DNA of 64,000 nt from Photobacterium sp. TY1-4 (GTDB lineage: Bacteria > Pseudomonadota > Gammaproteobacteria > Enterobacterales > Vibrionaceae): positions 992,001 through 1,056,000 of the forward strand of contig NZ_CP099734.1 in assembly GCF_025398175.1 (NCBI RefSeq). Reading direction: 5' to 3'. The notes below the pieces were generated by a model, which was given only the letters and a program-made list of their open reading frames with translations, was not told the DNA's origin and did not search any database. How positions within the stretch are numbered: position 1 is the first letter of the stretch; each line of letters starts with the position of its first letter. Position numbers and translations under genes: made by a program. Positions 38,899 through 48,092 of the stretch are shown here, piece after piece.

Positions 38899-39912
38899 AT
38901 GATTGAAGCCGATCGACTGGTTGCCAGTGATTTTCCGACCACCCGTGAGGAAGAGGTAATTGACCGCGCAATCCGCCCCAAGCTGCTCCAGGATTATCAG
39001 GGCCAGGATCATGTCCGGGGTCAGATGGAAATCTTCATTCAGGCGGCCAAGCTGCGGGATGAGGCGCTGGATCATCTGCTGATTTTCGGGCCGCCGGGAC
39101 TGGGGAAAACGACTCTGGCGAACATTGTTGCCAACGAAATGGGGGTCAGTATCCGCACCACCTCCGGACCGGTGCTGGAAAAAGCCGGGGATTTGGCCGC
39201 GTTGCTGACCAACCTGGAAGAAAATGATGTGCTGTTTATCGATGAGATCCACCGCCTGAGCCCGCAGGTGGAAGAAGTGCTGTATCCGGCGATGGAAGAT
39301 TATCAGCTTGATATCATGATCGGTGAAGGCCCGGCCGCCCGCTCGATTAAAATTGATCTGCCGCCGTTTACCCTAATTGGCGCGACGACCCGGGCCGGCT
39401 CGCTGACTTCACCGCTGCGGGATCGTTTCGGGATCACCCAGCGTCTGGAGTATTACAAGGTGGACGATCTGAAAGATATCGTCAATCGGAGTGCCAACTG
39501 TCTGGGCCTGTCGATGGAAGAAGCCGGGGCGATGGAAGTGGCGATGCGTGCGCGGGGCACCCCGCGGATTGCCAACCGCCTGCTGCGTCGGGTTCGGGAT
39601 TACGCCGAAGTTAAAGGGGACGGCCATATCTCACCGGATATCGCGGCAAAAGCCCTGGATATGCTGGACGTCGACAGCAGCGGATTCGATTATATGGACC
39701 GCAAGTTGCTGATGGCGATTATCGACAAGTTTATGGGCGGGCCGGTTGGTCTGGACAACCTGGCCGCGGCGATTGGCGAAGAAAAAGATACCATTGAAGA
39801 TGTACTGGAGCCGTATCTGATCCAGCAGGGTTATTTGCAGCGCACCCCGCGGGGCCGGATTGCGACCCATCGCGCCTATCTCCACTTTGGGCTTGATCTG
39901 CCGGAATCCTGA
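38899..39912 (+). CDS. ruvB: Holliday junction ATPase RuvB
   Basis: RuvB is the AAA+ motor for branch migration. Walker A is [12 protein letters not shown], Walker [10 protein letters not shown], sensor 1 [17 protein letters not shown], and the C-terminal winged helix ends with [13 protein letters not shown]. The length of 337 residues is normal. A bidirectional terminator separates it from the convergent amino-acid-oxidase operon. Confidence 0.98.
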   Translation: MIEADRLVASDFPTTREEEVIDRAIRPKLLQDYQGQDHVRGQMEIFIQAAKLRDEALDHLLIFGPPGLGKTTLANIVANEMGVSIRTTSGPVLEKAGDLAALLTNLEENDVLFIDEIHRLSPQVEEVLYPAMEDYQLDIMIGEGPAARSIKIDLPPFTLIGATTRAGSLTSPLRDRFGITQRLEYYKVDDLKDIVNRSANCLGLSMEEAGAMEVAMRARGTPRIANRLLRRVRDYAEVKGDGHISPDIAAKALDMLDVDSSGFDYMDRKLLMAIIDKFMGGPVGLDNLAAAIGEEKDTIEDVLEPYLIQQGYLQRTPRGRIATHRAYLHFGLDLPES

Positions 39913-39980
39913 CAAAGCCGCCGCGAATGCCGTGCGGTGGGGGCATGAATTATCTACCCCGTACCGAAAATACGAAATTT

Positions 39981-40020
39981 AAAAACGCCCGGAGCGATGA
40001 TCGCCCCGGGCGTTTTGTTT
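39981..40020. terminator. Bidirectional terminator between ruvB and the oxidase/peroxidase operon
   Basis: AACGCCCGG (39984-39992) pairs with CCGGGCGTT (40006-40014), with a smaller inner GCGA/TCGC pairing. TTTTGTTT follows on the plus strand, and the A-run before it gives TTTTTAAATTT on the minus strand, so both convergent operons may end here. Confidence 0.85.
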
Positions 40021-40086
40021 GGGTCGGTGGCTGTTTTAGTTTCCGTGTTCGTTGCCGTTGCAGGTTGCCACACGAGGTAGCCGCAC

Positions 40087-40635
40087 TTAGAACTCGGGAG
40101 GTATGTCTGGATCCGGGCGGGGCACATCAAAGGAAAACACCACGGTGCTGATCATCCGGTACATGCCGCAGGCCACCACCAGATCCAGTAAACCTTCTAC
40201 GCCGATGTTATGGATCAGGGCATCCTGGGTTTTGTGGGCAATGCTGCGCTGGTGGACTACATCTTGCGCAACTTGCCAAGTATAGCGGTAGCGCGGCGCC
40301 ATGTCGGCGGTTGCGAGATCGCCGGTCAGTACCTGTTCGACCACCGATGCGGGCAGGCCCGCCCGTTCGGCCGGGCGCAGGTGCTTTTCCCAGATAAACG
40401 GTGCGCCCAACTCGCGGGCGGTAGCGAGAATCCCCAGCTCTCTCAGGTCGCCGGCAAGGCGGCTTTCGTAGCGGACATAGGTGCCCAGTTGGCCGACATG
40501 CTGGGCCAGAATGGGGTGGTTCATCAGGGTGCGGTACATGCCGGACAATCCGTCGCGCGGGCCGATTAAGGTGTCGTAGATCTGCTGGCCCTGAGCATCC
40601 AGATCGCTGCGTTCAATTAACGGAAGACTTGCCAT
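40087..40635 (-). CDS. Carboxymuconolactone-decarboxylase-family protein (operon gene 5)
   Basis: The 182-residue protein has the CMD/AhpD-like helical fold, with the Glu75, Trp82 and His85 positions in RELGAPFIWEKH and a long C-terminal helical part. It lacks the CxxC pair of AhpD, so thioredoxin-like peroxidase activity is unlikely; a proton-transfer, lyase or hydrolase role is more plausible. The start at 40635 has AAGGA 7 bases upstream. It is the last gene of a five-gene operon, 41 bases after the ThDP-enzyme gene, and is paralogous in fold to the second gene. Confidence 0.82.
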   Translation of the reverse strand: MASLPLIERSDLDAQGQQIYDTLIGPRDGLSGMYRTLMNHPILAQHVGQLGTYVRYESRLAGDLRELGILATARELGAPFIWEKHLRPAERAGLPASVVEQVLTGDLATADMAPRYRYTWQVAQDVVHQRSIAHKTQDALIHNIGVEGLLDLVVACGMYRMISTVVFSFDVPRPDPDIPPEF

Positions 40636-40676
40636 GATGGATTCCTTGTCGTGATTCAAAGGGGCATCGGCCCGGA

Positions 40677-42491
40677 TTAATCTTCAGCCCAGTTCGGGTG
40701 TTCGATTTCTGTGCGCCACGGGTTAATCGGGGTCGGGAAAGACGGATCACACCGGGCATCAATCACAAAAGGGCCTTTGGCGGCAAAGGCGCGATCCAGC
40801 GCCGGGCCCAGATCGGCCGGATCATCGACTACGACACCGTCGCCCCCCAGGGCGCGGGCAAACTCGGCCCAGTTGTGGGTGGTGAGTGTGGTCAGTGTTT
40901 TGGCGATCGGGGTCTGGGCCCGGAGAAAGACATTGCCGAGGGCGCTGTTGTTGATCACCACCACAATCAGCGGGAGCTGGTGGCGGGCAGCAGTTTGGAT
41001 CTCGATGCCGTTCATCAGCATGCATCCGTCGCCGGTCACGATCACGCAGGGACTGTCGGGATTCGCAACTTTGGCGCCGATCCCGGCCGGAATGGCCCAG
41101 CCCATCGGTGCCAGTGCGGTGGCGGTTAAATACTGGCGCGGCCCCTGGCTCTGCCAGTAATGGCCGAGAAACGCCCGGTGCGCGCCGGAATCGCCGATCA
41201 CCACGGTTTCAGGTGGGGCGATTTGCTGTAACTCACGGATCACCCGGGCCGGATGCATGGGTGAGGCATCGCTTCGCCGGTTGGCCTCGTCATAAAACCG
41301 CGGCTGCCGGGTGATGCTGTCGAGCCAGGCTTGCCGGTTGGCATTGGAGGCCAGCAAGGGGGTGAGCTGCTGTTGTTGACCGGTGGCCAGGAGCCACTCC
41401 AGCACAGTGGTGATATCGCCGTTGATGGCCACTTCGATTGGATAGTTGCGTGAAAACGCGGTCGGTTCTATATCGACCTGCACAATGCCGCATTTCGGCG
41501 TCAGGTGACCATCCCAGCGCATGGTGTCGCGCTGATTGAGACTGGAGCCGAGTACCAGCAACAGGTGGTTGTCGGCAATGGCCTGATCCGGCGCGGTTGC
41601 TTCATCCGGCGCATCGTTGAGCAGGGCCAGGGTGGCGTGGCGGGTGCCGGCATAGCCGAAGACGCCGAGCGAGAGCGGGTGGTTTTCCGGAAAAACGCCT
41701 TTGGCTTTCAGCGTGGTCGCAACCGGGATCTGATACCGCTCAGCAAAGCGGATTAGTGACTGCGTCGCGCCGGAGCGCAGGGCGCCGCTACCGGCCAGGA
41801 TTGTGACATGCGGAGCTCCTTGTTCGCAGGCCTGTACCAAGCGTTGGCATAAGCTTTGTGTGGCCCCGGGATCCAGGGTTCGTGGACACTGGGTTGATAC
41901 CAGTGATTGTGGTTGATGGAACCTGGGTTGCGAGTTGACGGTCACGGGCTGGGTCTGAATTTGTTTCGGCAGGCTGAGACTGACCGGACGCGGGGTGCGG
42001 CCGAGCATGGTACGCAGGGACATATCCAGCAGGTGGGGCACCATCCGGGCTTCGGGAATGGTTTGGGCTGAGGCGGTGACCGATGCGAGAAATCCGATAT
42101 CGTTGATCCCGGCCGCGCTGGCATCCTGGAAGCCGCCTCTGCCCATCCATTCGGTGGGGATTTCACCGGCCAGTACCAGCAGCGGGGACTCATCGCTGTA
42201 GGCCGCGGCCAGCGGGCCGACCATGTTGGCGATGCCGGGGCCGCCAATCCCCATACACACGCCGAACTTACCGCTGGCCCGGGCATAGCCGTCTGCCATA
42301 TAGGCGGCTCCGGCTTCATTGGCTGCGACGATGGCTTTCATTTGTTGCTCATCTTCACCGAATTCGTCGAGAAACGGATCGACAACGCCACCCGGTACCA
42401 TAAACAGATGCGCAACGCCGTGCCGGAGCAGGGTATCGAGGATGTAGCGGGCCGCTGTCGGACCGGATTGATGCTCAGGTTGGATGGTCAT
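40677..42491 (-). CDS. Thiamine-diphosphate-dependent enzyme, acetolactate synthase/benzoylformate decarboxylase class
   Basis: The 604-residue protein has the three-domain layout of this class: a Pyr domain with catalytic Glu59 (AANEAGAAYMADGYAR), a central domain (about 205-370) and a PP domain with the ThDP motif GDGC at 487-490 to Asn514-Asn515. Such enzymes decarboxylate or ligate 2-oxo acids. Substrate cannot be told; no regulatory subunit is encoded nearby, so a decarboxylase or dedicated carboligase seems likelier than a housekeeping acetolactate synthase. The start at 42491 is supported by AAGGAG and lies one base after the peroxidase stop codon. A frame extending further upstream is antisense-free readthrough of the peroxidase gene and not real. 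Confidence 0.88.
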   Translation of the reverse strand: MTIQPEHQSGPTAARYILDTLLRHGVAHLFMVPGGVVDPFLDEFGEDEQQMKAIVAANEAGAAYMADGYARASGKFGVCMGIGGPGIANMVGPLAAAYSDESPLLVLAGEIPTEWMGRGGFQDASAAGINDIGFLASVTASAQTIPEARMVPHLLDMSLRTMLGRTPRPVSLSLPKQIQTQPVTVNSQPRFHQPQSLVSTQCPRTLDPGATQSLCQRLVQACEQGAPHVTILAGSGALRSGATQSLIRFAERYQIPVATTLKAKGVFPENHPLSLGVFGYAGTRHATLALLNDAPDEATAPDQAIADNHLLLVLGSSLNQRDTMRWDGHLTPKCGIVQVDIEPTAFSRNYPIEVAINGDITTVLEWLLATGQQQQLTPLLASNANRQAWLDSITRQPRFYDEANRRSDASPMHPARVIRELQQIAPPETVVIGDSGAHRAFLGHYWQSQGPRQYLTATALAPMGWAIPAGIGAKVANPDSPCVIVTGDGCMLMNGIEIQTAARHQLPLIVVVINNSALGNVFLRAQTPIAKTLTTLTTHNWAEFARALGGDGVVVDDPADLGPALDRAFAAKGPFVIDARCDPSFPTPINPWRTEIEHPNWAED

Positions 42492-42492
42492 A

Positions 42493-43956
42493 TCACGCTC
42501 CTTGCGGGGGGGCGAGCTGGCGCAGGAAATCCAGGCTCGGCATAAAGAAGTATTCACCGCCGCGATTTCTGACAAAGCCGGCGAATGAGAACTCGGTGGT
42601 ATCGGCGTTCGGATTGCTCCACTTGGCGCGCCATTGCTGGGGCGCAGGTGCGGTATCGGCCGGGGACTGGCCGACCAGCGGGTCGATGCCGGTTCCCTGG
42701 CGGACGAATCCGGCATTGTTACACCAGGTGTGCTGCATAAAGATAAACTGATCGACAATGCTGGCTTGCAGGCACAGGAACAGCAGGCCGGCATCGGTCC
42801 ATTCCTGCGTCGGATTGAGCTCGGTATCGCCGTAGCTGATCCCGCGCCGGACAATCCGGCGGCTGCGCTCAATGGTGGGCGGCGAGTTAAACTGGCGTAC
42901 GGTGTCGCCGCGCGGGTTGGTTTTGCGGGTGTGGGCGTGGAGCGGGCAGCGCAGGCCATCGACGTCCTCGTCGTAGTTGAAGTTGTTAAACAGGTTGCTC
43001 CAGCCATCATTACCCTGCTCGGAAATCGGGGTACCGTCTTTGAAGCGGCCGACACACAGGGCGCCGGCATATTCGGCGTCCACTTGAGTCGGGCTGGTTT
43101 CTGATAGGTGATTAGCCAGCAGGGTCAGGTGATCCCAGAATCCCTTGATGTTCTGTTGCAGCTTGCGGTAGACCACATAGCTGCCGTAGCTGTCGGCATC
43201 GCCCCCCGGATCTTTGGTCAGCACCAGGTTCAGCGGCGCACTGGGATCATTGCGGCTGTAGCCGCCGTTGCGAAATTCTTCGTTGAGATCACTGAACAGG
43301 AACTTCGGGTTGCTGACACCGTCCACAAATCCGAAATGTTCAATCACCTGGCCTTTGTCGTTGCGCATCACATGGCCCCGCTGGATCAGCACGATGTCCA
43401 GCGTGTCGCCACAGGTGTGTTGTAACGCTTGGATTTCTGCCTCCAGCACCTGTTCGGCATGCTCGGCATCCACGCCACCGAGCGCTAGCAGGAGCATCCC
43501 GTCGATACGGCCCTGAAAGCCGGTTTCCCACTGGCGGATATCGTCATTGAGCGGATTGGCTGTCGGCGTGTGATCGCCGCGAGGCAAGGTATCGAACGGG
43601 GTTTGCAGATCTTTCATCCCGGCCCGGAAAGCCGGATCGTCCGGCCAGTCTTGTGGGTCAATATCTAACTGCTGGTAACCGCCGGCGCTGAGCATCAGGT
43701 TGACAAACAGGTGGGCCTGGCCGGTTTGTTTGAATGACATTTGTTGCTGGTGCTGATCCAGGGCCGAGGTGACTTTCTCCGCCAGTTGGCGGATCGCTTG
43801 CCGGTTCTGGCGGGCGTCGCCCCGGAGCGCAAAAAACAGATGGCGCGAATGCTCCCGGCCATGGCCTTTGAGAATGTTGCCTTGCAGGTTGTGAAACACG
43901 GCCCGGAAGTTGGGGTCATCAATTTCAATATTGGTTTGATTGAGGTTGGCCGACAT
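42493..43956 (-). CDS. DyP-type heme peroxidase, long form
   Basis: The 487-residue protein is a dye-decolourising peroxidase. It has the distal GFVDG motif (Asp212), the proximal heme His342 in RCPLHAHTRKTNPRG and the RRGISYG segment with distal Arg. The length and the NPR motif resemble the long (class C/D-type) DyPs such as those of cyanobacteria rather than the ~300-residue bacterial class B. There is no Tat or Sec signal, so it should work in the cytoplasm with H2O2 as cosubstrate. AGGAG precedes the ATG at 43956. The upstream flavin oxidase could supply its H2O2. Confidence 0.92.
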   Translation of the reverse strand: MSANLNQTNIEIDDPNFRAVFHNLQGNILKGHGREHSRHLFFALRGDARQNRQAIRQLAEKVTSALDQHQQQMSFKQTGQAHLFVNLMLSAGGYQQLDIDPQDWPDDPAFRAGMKDLQTPFDTLPRGDHTPTANPLNDDIRQWETGFQGRIDGMLLLALGGVDAEHAEQVLEAEIQALQHTCGDTLDIVLIQRGHVMRNDKGQVIEHFGFVDGVSNPKFLFSDLNEEFRNGGYSRNDPSAPLNLVLTKDPGGDADSYGSYVVYRKLQQNIKGFWDHLTLLANHLSETSPTQVDAEYAGALCVGRFKDGTPISEQGNDGWSNLFNNFNYDEDVDGLRCPLHAHTRKTNPRGDTVRQFNSPPTIERSRRIVRRGISYGDTELNPTQEWTDAGLLFLCLQASIVDQFIFMQHTWCNNAGFVRQGTGIDPLVGQSPADTAPAPQQWRAKWSNPNADTTEFSFAGFVRNRGGEYFFMPSLDFLRQLAPPQGA

Positions 43957-44052
43957 TGCGTGTCTCCTGATGAATTTTTTGTGTTGGCAAACAGGTGAAG
44001 CATGGGTTCGGATGGTCCCGGATTCGCCGGTGCCCGGCACCGGCGATACGGA

Positions 44053-44655
44053 TCACTCCGTCAGGGTCCGGTTGCTGGGGGAAGCGTGGCGATCCGGTTC
44101 CGGCAGATGCGGCCGGTTTGCCGGGGCGGCCAGCTCGGCAGCGTTCAAGATGCATGACACCATGGCGTAATAGCCAGCCAGGGCAACAATGTCGGTGATC
44201 TCGCGGGCGCTAAAATCTGCCGTCAGTGCGCGGTAGCTGGCATCGCTGATCCGTTTCTGCTCAATCAGTTCCCGAATGCTGTGGATCAGGACCGCGGCAT
44301 TGACTCCGGCAAGCTGCCCCGGGGCGATCGGCGCTTTGGCTTTGATCTGCTCAATCAGTGAGACGGGGATCCCGGCAGTTCGGGCTGCTGTTTCGTGGGC
44401 TGCCCATTCAAACTGGCACAGGTGTTCGCGCAGCGTGGTCAGGATCACCAGCTCTTTGACGGGTGGGGGTAACTGAGTTTCAAAGCGTAAGTAGCCGCCC
44501 AGCTGCGCCGTATATTCAGCCAACGATGGGCTGTTGAGCAGCAGGGCAAAAACGCCGACCACATGGCCGCGGCTCTGGTGGATCTGGTCGTAGACCCGGC
44601 AGCCTTCTGGGTCAAGTCCTTCGGGCTGGTCGAAATAGGGTAAGCGTGGGCTCAT
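44053..44655 (-). CDS. Carboxymuconolactone-decarboxylase-family protein (operon gene 2)
   Basis: The 200-residue protein has the CMD fold with Glu77, Cys80, Glu83, Trp84 and His87 in EHLCQFEWAAH. Only one Cys is present, not the CxxC of AhpD. It is distinct from the paralogue at the end of the operon. Its ATG overlaps the stop codon of the flavin oxidase gene (ATGA), so the two are translationally coupled and probably act on the same pathway. A Pro/Arg-rich tail follows the domain. Confidence 0.83.
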   Translation of the reverse strand: MSPRLPYFDQPEGLDPEGCRVYDQIHQSRGHVVGVFALLLNSPSLAEYTAQLGGYLRFETQLPPPVKELVILTTLREHLCQFEWAAHETAARTAGIPVSLIEQIKAKAPIAPGQLAGVNAAVLIHSIRELIEQKRISDASYRALTADFSAREITDIVALAGYYAMVSCILNAAELAAPANRPHLPEPDRHASPSNRTLTE

Positions 44656-46451
44656 GCGTTCACCCCCGGGGTCAGTGTCGGGAGCGGATCTTCATTGACC
44701 AGCAGCGCGGCATTGACCGCTGATTCAATAGCACCTTCAATCCAGGCGTGTTTCAGCGAGGCATGTTCGCCGGCAAAGTGCAGGATTGGGCGCTGAGTCT
44801 GGGGATCGGCCCATTCGGAACGGATGATGGCGTGGTGCAGGAGTTCCAGTTGTCCCGGATAGAAGATGGCGGCTTCGCCGAAGGCATGGGGGTTGTTCAT
44901 CCAGCTAACGGTCGCGGCGCCGACAATCCGGTCCTGATCATGGCGATAGCGCTCGGGCTGAAAGACACAGAGATCCCGGATTTTCTGCTGGGCTTTGCGC
45001 CGGGTGGCGTAATCGGCATCCGGCTCATGAATGGCGTGGGTGATGGCGACATTTTCCAGTGCATAGCAGAAGCGTTCGTACTCTGTCATGGAATCCCATT
45101 TCCGGGCATCGTCGGCCCAGGAGTAGCTGGCCAGCATTACGCCACCTTTGCCGGAGCCCATGCGCTCACTCGGGTAGTACATGAATCGGTTCGGCAGATC
45201 CGTGACTGAACCGCCGCCGTAAATCTGGTTTTCTGTTTCCCAGAAACGCTCGCGAAACTCTAGCAGCACTTTGGTCGCAGCATCATAGTGCAGCTCCCGG
45301 ATCGCCTTGTGCTTTTCCTGGCTCATTTGCGGCCAGATGTGCACCATCCGCAAACTGGAAAACGGGATCGTCACAATGGCTTCATCCCAGCTGCGGTTTG
45401 CCAGCATTTTCGCGATTTCTTGATCGCGCGTGGTTTGCTCGTTCACTTCCGAAGATACTTCGGTCGTAATTTTGACCTTGCCGGTTTGCTCGCAGCGATA
45501 AAGGTTGGTCAGGGTCTGGTTGAGAAAGGTGATGTCGTCCAGACGGTGTTTTTCAAAGTAGGCCTGGGTGAATTTGTCCGTCCCACCCTTAATGAGCCAG
45601 AAGGGGGTATCGGGGGTAATGATGGCCAGCTCGATAAAGCTCTGAATGAAGGAGTAGGACATCCGTGATTCGAGGTTCTCCAGCACCCCGATCATCTCAA
45701 TGGCATTTTCCGAAAGATCCGGCAGTTTCTCTTTCAGGAAGCGGCGCATGGAATACTCGCCATAGCGCTGGATAATTCTCGGCCAGGCCGATTTGGGGTC
45801 TTCGGCCACTTCCCGACGCAGCTCGCCGATCGCGGCCTCCAGTAATTGGCTGGCTTGCCGGTTTTCCTCGTCCTTGAGTGCGTAGTTCAGCAGTTGGCTG
45901 ACATCTTCGCTGTGCTCGTACTCGGCCCGGGTGGTATGGGCGTAGTTGACATGAATGAGGTTATTGCCGGTCGCCGGCAGGTTGCTTAAATCGACATTGC
46001 CGTCGTTGTCACGCAGCGGATGGGTGAGTTTGTCTGAGGTGGCATCGATTTTGGATATGGCGCGATTGAGAAACAGCTGCTTGTCGACGCCGGTATCTTC
46101 TATCAGAAATTGCACCAGTTTGTGCATATCCGGAATGCGCATGGCGCCGGCTTCACCCGTCAGGTTGTCATCCTCAAAGTAGCGTTTTTCCGGCGTATTG
46201 CGGAAGGTTTTGATCCGTCCGCCGACGCGGTTGGCTGCTTCGACAATGGTGACGTTGTGTCCGGCCTGTTTCAGTAGCGTGGCGGACACCATGCCGGCGA
46301 TGCCGCATCCGACGATCAGGATATTTTTCGGCACCACCTGGGTGCCGGGTAAGCCATGTTGCAAGTAGTGCATGTAGGCCTGGCTGATCTCATCCTGTTC
46401 ATAGGGGAGCAGGCCGTGGAGTTCATCTGCAAGGGAAGTGACGTCAGTCAT
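44652..46451 (-). CDS. L-amino-acid-oxidase-like flavoprotein (flavin amine oxidase family)
   Basis: The 599-residue protein has the FAD-binding GCGIAG (48-53), Glu71 for the ribose, and GGRIKTF, and a C-terminal FAGEHASLKHAWIEGAIESA that closes the FAD site as in L-amino acid oxidases and tryptophan oxidases. The family oxidises an amino acid or amine to the imine, releasing H2O2 and, after hydrolysis, a 2-oxo acid and ammonia. No signal peptide is present. It is the first gene of the five-gene operon, with AAGGA 7 bases before the ATG. Substrate is unknown. Confidence 0.87.
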   Translation of the reverse strand: MTDVTSLADELHGLLPYEQDEISQAYMHYLQHGLPGTQVVPKNILIVGCGIAGMVSATLLKQAGHNVTIVEAANRVGGRIKTFRNTPEKRYFEDDNLTGEAGAMRIPDMHKLVQFLIEDTGVDKQLFLNRAISKIDATSDKLTHPLRDNDGNVDLSNLPATGNNLIHVNYAHTTRAEYEHSEDVSQLLNYALKDEENRQASQLLEAAIGELRREVAEDPKSAWPRIIQRYGEYSMRRFLKEKLPDLSENAIEMIGVLENLESRMSYSFIQSFIELAIITPDTPFWLIKGGTDKFTQAYFEKHRLDDITFLNQTLTNLYRCEQTGKVKITTEVSSEVNEQTTRDQEIAKMLANRSWDEAIVTIPFSSLRMVHIWPQMSQEKHKAIRELHYDAATKVLLEFRERFWETENQIYGGGSVTDLPNRFMYYPSERMGSGKGGVMLASYSWADDARKWDSMTEYERFCYALENVAITHAIHEPDADYATRRKAQQKIRDLCVFQPERYRHDQDRIVGAATVSWMNNPHAFGEAAIFYPGQLELLHHAIIRSEWADPQTQRPILHFAGEHASLKHAWIEGAIESAVNAALLVNEDPLPTLTPGVNA

Positions 46452-46873
46452 AGGAAGTCCTTTTATCGATCTCGGTCATTGCGACTGACGCTCGGGCAAG
46501 GCCGGGTGGTGCTGTTGGATATCGGCCGGAAACCAAAGCAACAGCCACGGAAAAGACGGCTGAACACAACGCACGTATGGTTTGTAGTGTTACGGAGCGA
46601 ATGTCCGTCAAACTAGACTTTGGTGACGGACTTGACTCTTCATTGACCCTAGAACAGATGTCGGGTGCGACAAGCCGGGGTGCTGGTTTATCACGCCGGA
46701 CTTAAAAAACTTGGAACCGAGGTTAGATAAATATGTAATTGAGGTGAAGAAAAGTTACGGCAGGGCGTGGCATGGTCGCGGTGATGGCGGCCAAACAGGA
46801 AAGATTGCCCGGGCGGTGACGGACCCGGGCGTTTGGCGTTTTTTGGCTCGCTGAGGTTAGAGCGGCAAACCGA
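46452..46873. other. Intergenic region upstream of the oxidase operon
   Basis: These 422 bases lie between potD and the oxidase operon on the same strand. They hold the operon's unidentified promoter. On the minus strand GCCCGGG (46824-46830 on the plus strand) and CCCGGGC (46807-46813) form a stem about 45 bases beyond the potD stop codon that may end its transcript, with a poor U-run. I see no gene. Confidence 0.5.
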
Positions 46874-47908
46874 TCAGCTTTTGAGCATCTGCCAGTATTT
46901 CTGGTAGATCTGGATGGCATCACCGACTTCGTTGGTGAATTCCCCTTTATTGATGTCTTCCTCGGGTGGGAAAATCGTCGGGTTGTCCTGCACAGCCTGC
47001 GGCAGGAATTGCTTGGCTTTTTTGTTCGGGGCCGGGAAGCCGTACTCTTCGACGAGTTTTGCTTGATTTTCAGGCTGATAGATAAAGTTGATGAACTCGT
47101 GTGCCAGATCCTGATTCTCGCTGCCGGCCGGAATGATGAAATTGTCCATCCACAGGATCGAACCCTCGGTCGGATAGATAAACTCCAGTTCCGGCATTTC
47201 CTGCTTGGCGAGATAGGCGTTGCCGTTCCACTGCATGCCGACGTTGGCTTCGCCGGTCACGTAAGGGACATGCGGGGCATCGGAGTTGTAGACGATAATG
47301 TTCGGGCGTAGTTGCAGCAGGGACTCGTAGGCTTGCTTAATTTCTGACTCGTCACGGGTATTGATGCTGTGCCCCTGGGCTTTCAGCGCCATGCCGAAGA
47401 CATCCCGGACGTCATCGAGCAGCATCACCTGCAGGGCAAAGTCCTTGGCCCACAAATCACGCCAGCCTTTCACTTGGCCGGCTTTGACCATGTCGGTGTT
47501 ATACGCAATGCCCGTCACGCCCCAGACATACGGCAGGGAATAGTCATTGCTTGGGTCAAATTCCTGTTTCAGCAGGCCGGGGTAGACATCCGCCAGGTTC
47601 GGGATCTTGGATTTGTCGATTGTTGCCAGCATCCCTTCGCGGGCCATTTTTTCAATAAAATAGGTCGACGCGAACACCACATCATAGCCTTTGTTATCCA
47701 GCAACTTCAGCTTGGTGTACATCCCTTCGTTGTTTTCAAAGGTCGAATAGTTCACGGTGACCTGGTATTGCTTCTCGAATGCTTCCAACACCTCGGTCGG
47801 CATATACTCCGCCCAGTTGTAAACGTTCAGCACCTTATCTGCGGCCGAGAGAGGAAATGCGGATAATGCAAGTGTAAGTGCGGTCACCCCTTTGAGATAA
47901 TTTGTCAT
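46874..47908 (-). CDS. potD: Polyamine-binding periplasmic protein, PotD/PotF family
   Basis: The 344-residue protein has a Sec signal peptide (cleavage after AFPLSA) and the PotD fold, beginning LNVYNWAEYMPTEVLEAFEKQ. It includes FASTYFIEKM, YVWGVTGIAYNTD, VGMQWNGNAY and EGSILWMDNFIIPAGS, which line the polyamine site in PotD. No potABC genes are next to it, so it must use a transporter encoded elsewhere or be a sensor partner. It is divergent from a puuB-like oxidase gene, which fits polyamine use. Confidence 0.9.
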   Translation of the reverse strand: MTNYLKGVTALTLALSAFPLSAADKVLNVYNWAEYMPTEVLEAFEKQYQVTVNYSTFENNEGMYTKLKLLDNKGYDVVFASTYFIEKMAREGMLATIDKSKIPNLADVYPGLLKQEFDPSNDYSLPYVWGVTGIAYNTDMVKAGQVKGWRDLWAKDFALQVMLLDDVRDVFGMALKAQGHSINTRDESEIKQAYESLLQLRPNIIVYNSDAPHVPYVTGEANVGMQWNGNAYLAKQEMPELEFIYPTEGSILWMDNFIIPAGSENQDLAHEFINFIYQPENQAKLVEEYGFPAPNKKAKQFLPQAVQDNPTIFPPEEDINKGEFTNEVGDAIQIYQKYWQMLKS

Positions 47909-48092
47909 GGTTGGTCATCCTGTGACGGGTAGTCAGAAATGGATTGCGGATCATAGGAAAGGGCGGGTCGCTGTCAAAACAATCATTTCATAAATTTGAC
48001 TCGAGTCTCGATAATAAATTGCTTGTCTCCGATATGCACCCGTGACAACATTCGCGCGTTTTTTTTCAGGTTATTGGTAAGAGCAACTCGGC

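Noticed and set aside
42492..43070. N-terminal extension of the ThDP-enzyme frame by about 193 residues
   Set aside because: It runs through the DyP gene in another frame, has low-complexity Ser/Pro/Arg composition and no homology that I can see; the AAGGAG-supported ATG at 42491 gives the full family domain.
47996..48024. Sigma-70 promoter for the puuB-like gene starting at TTGACT
   Set aside because: No acceptable -10 box lies 16-18 bases downstream.
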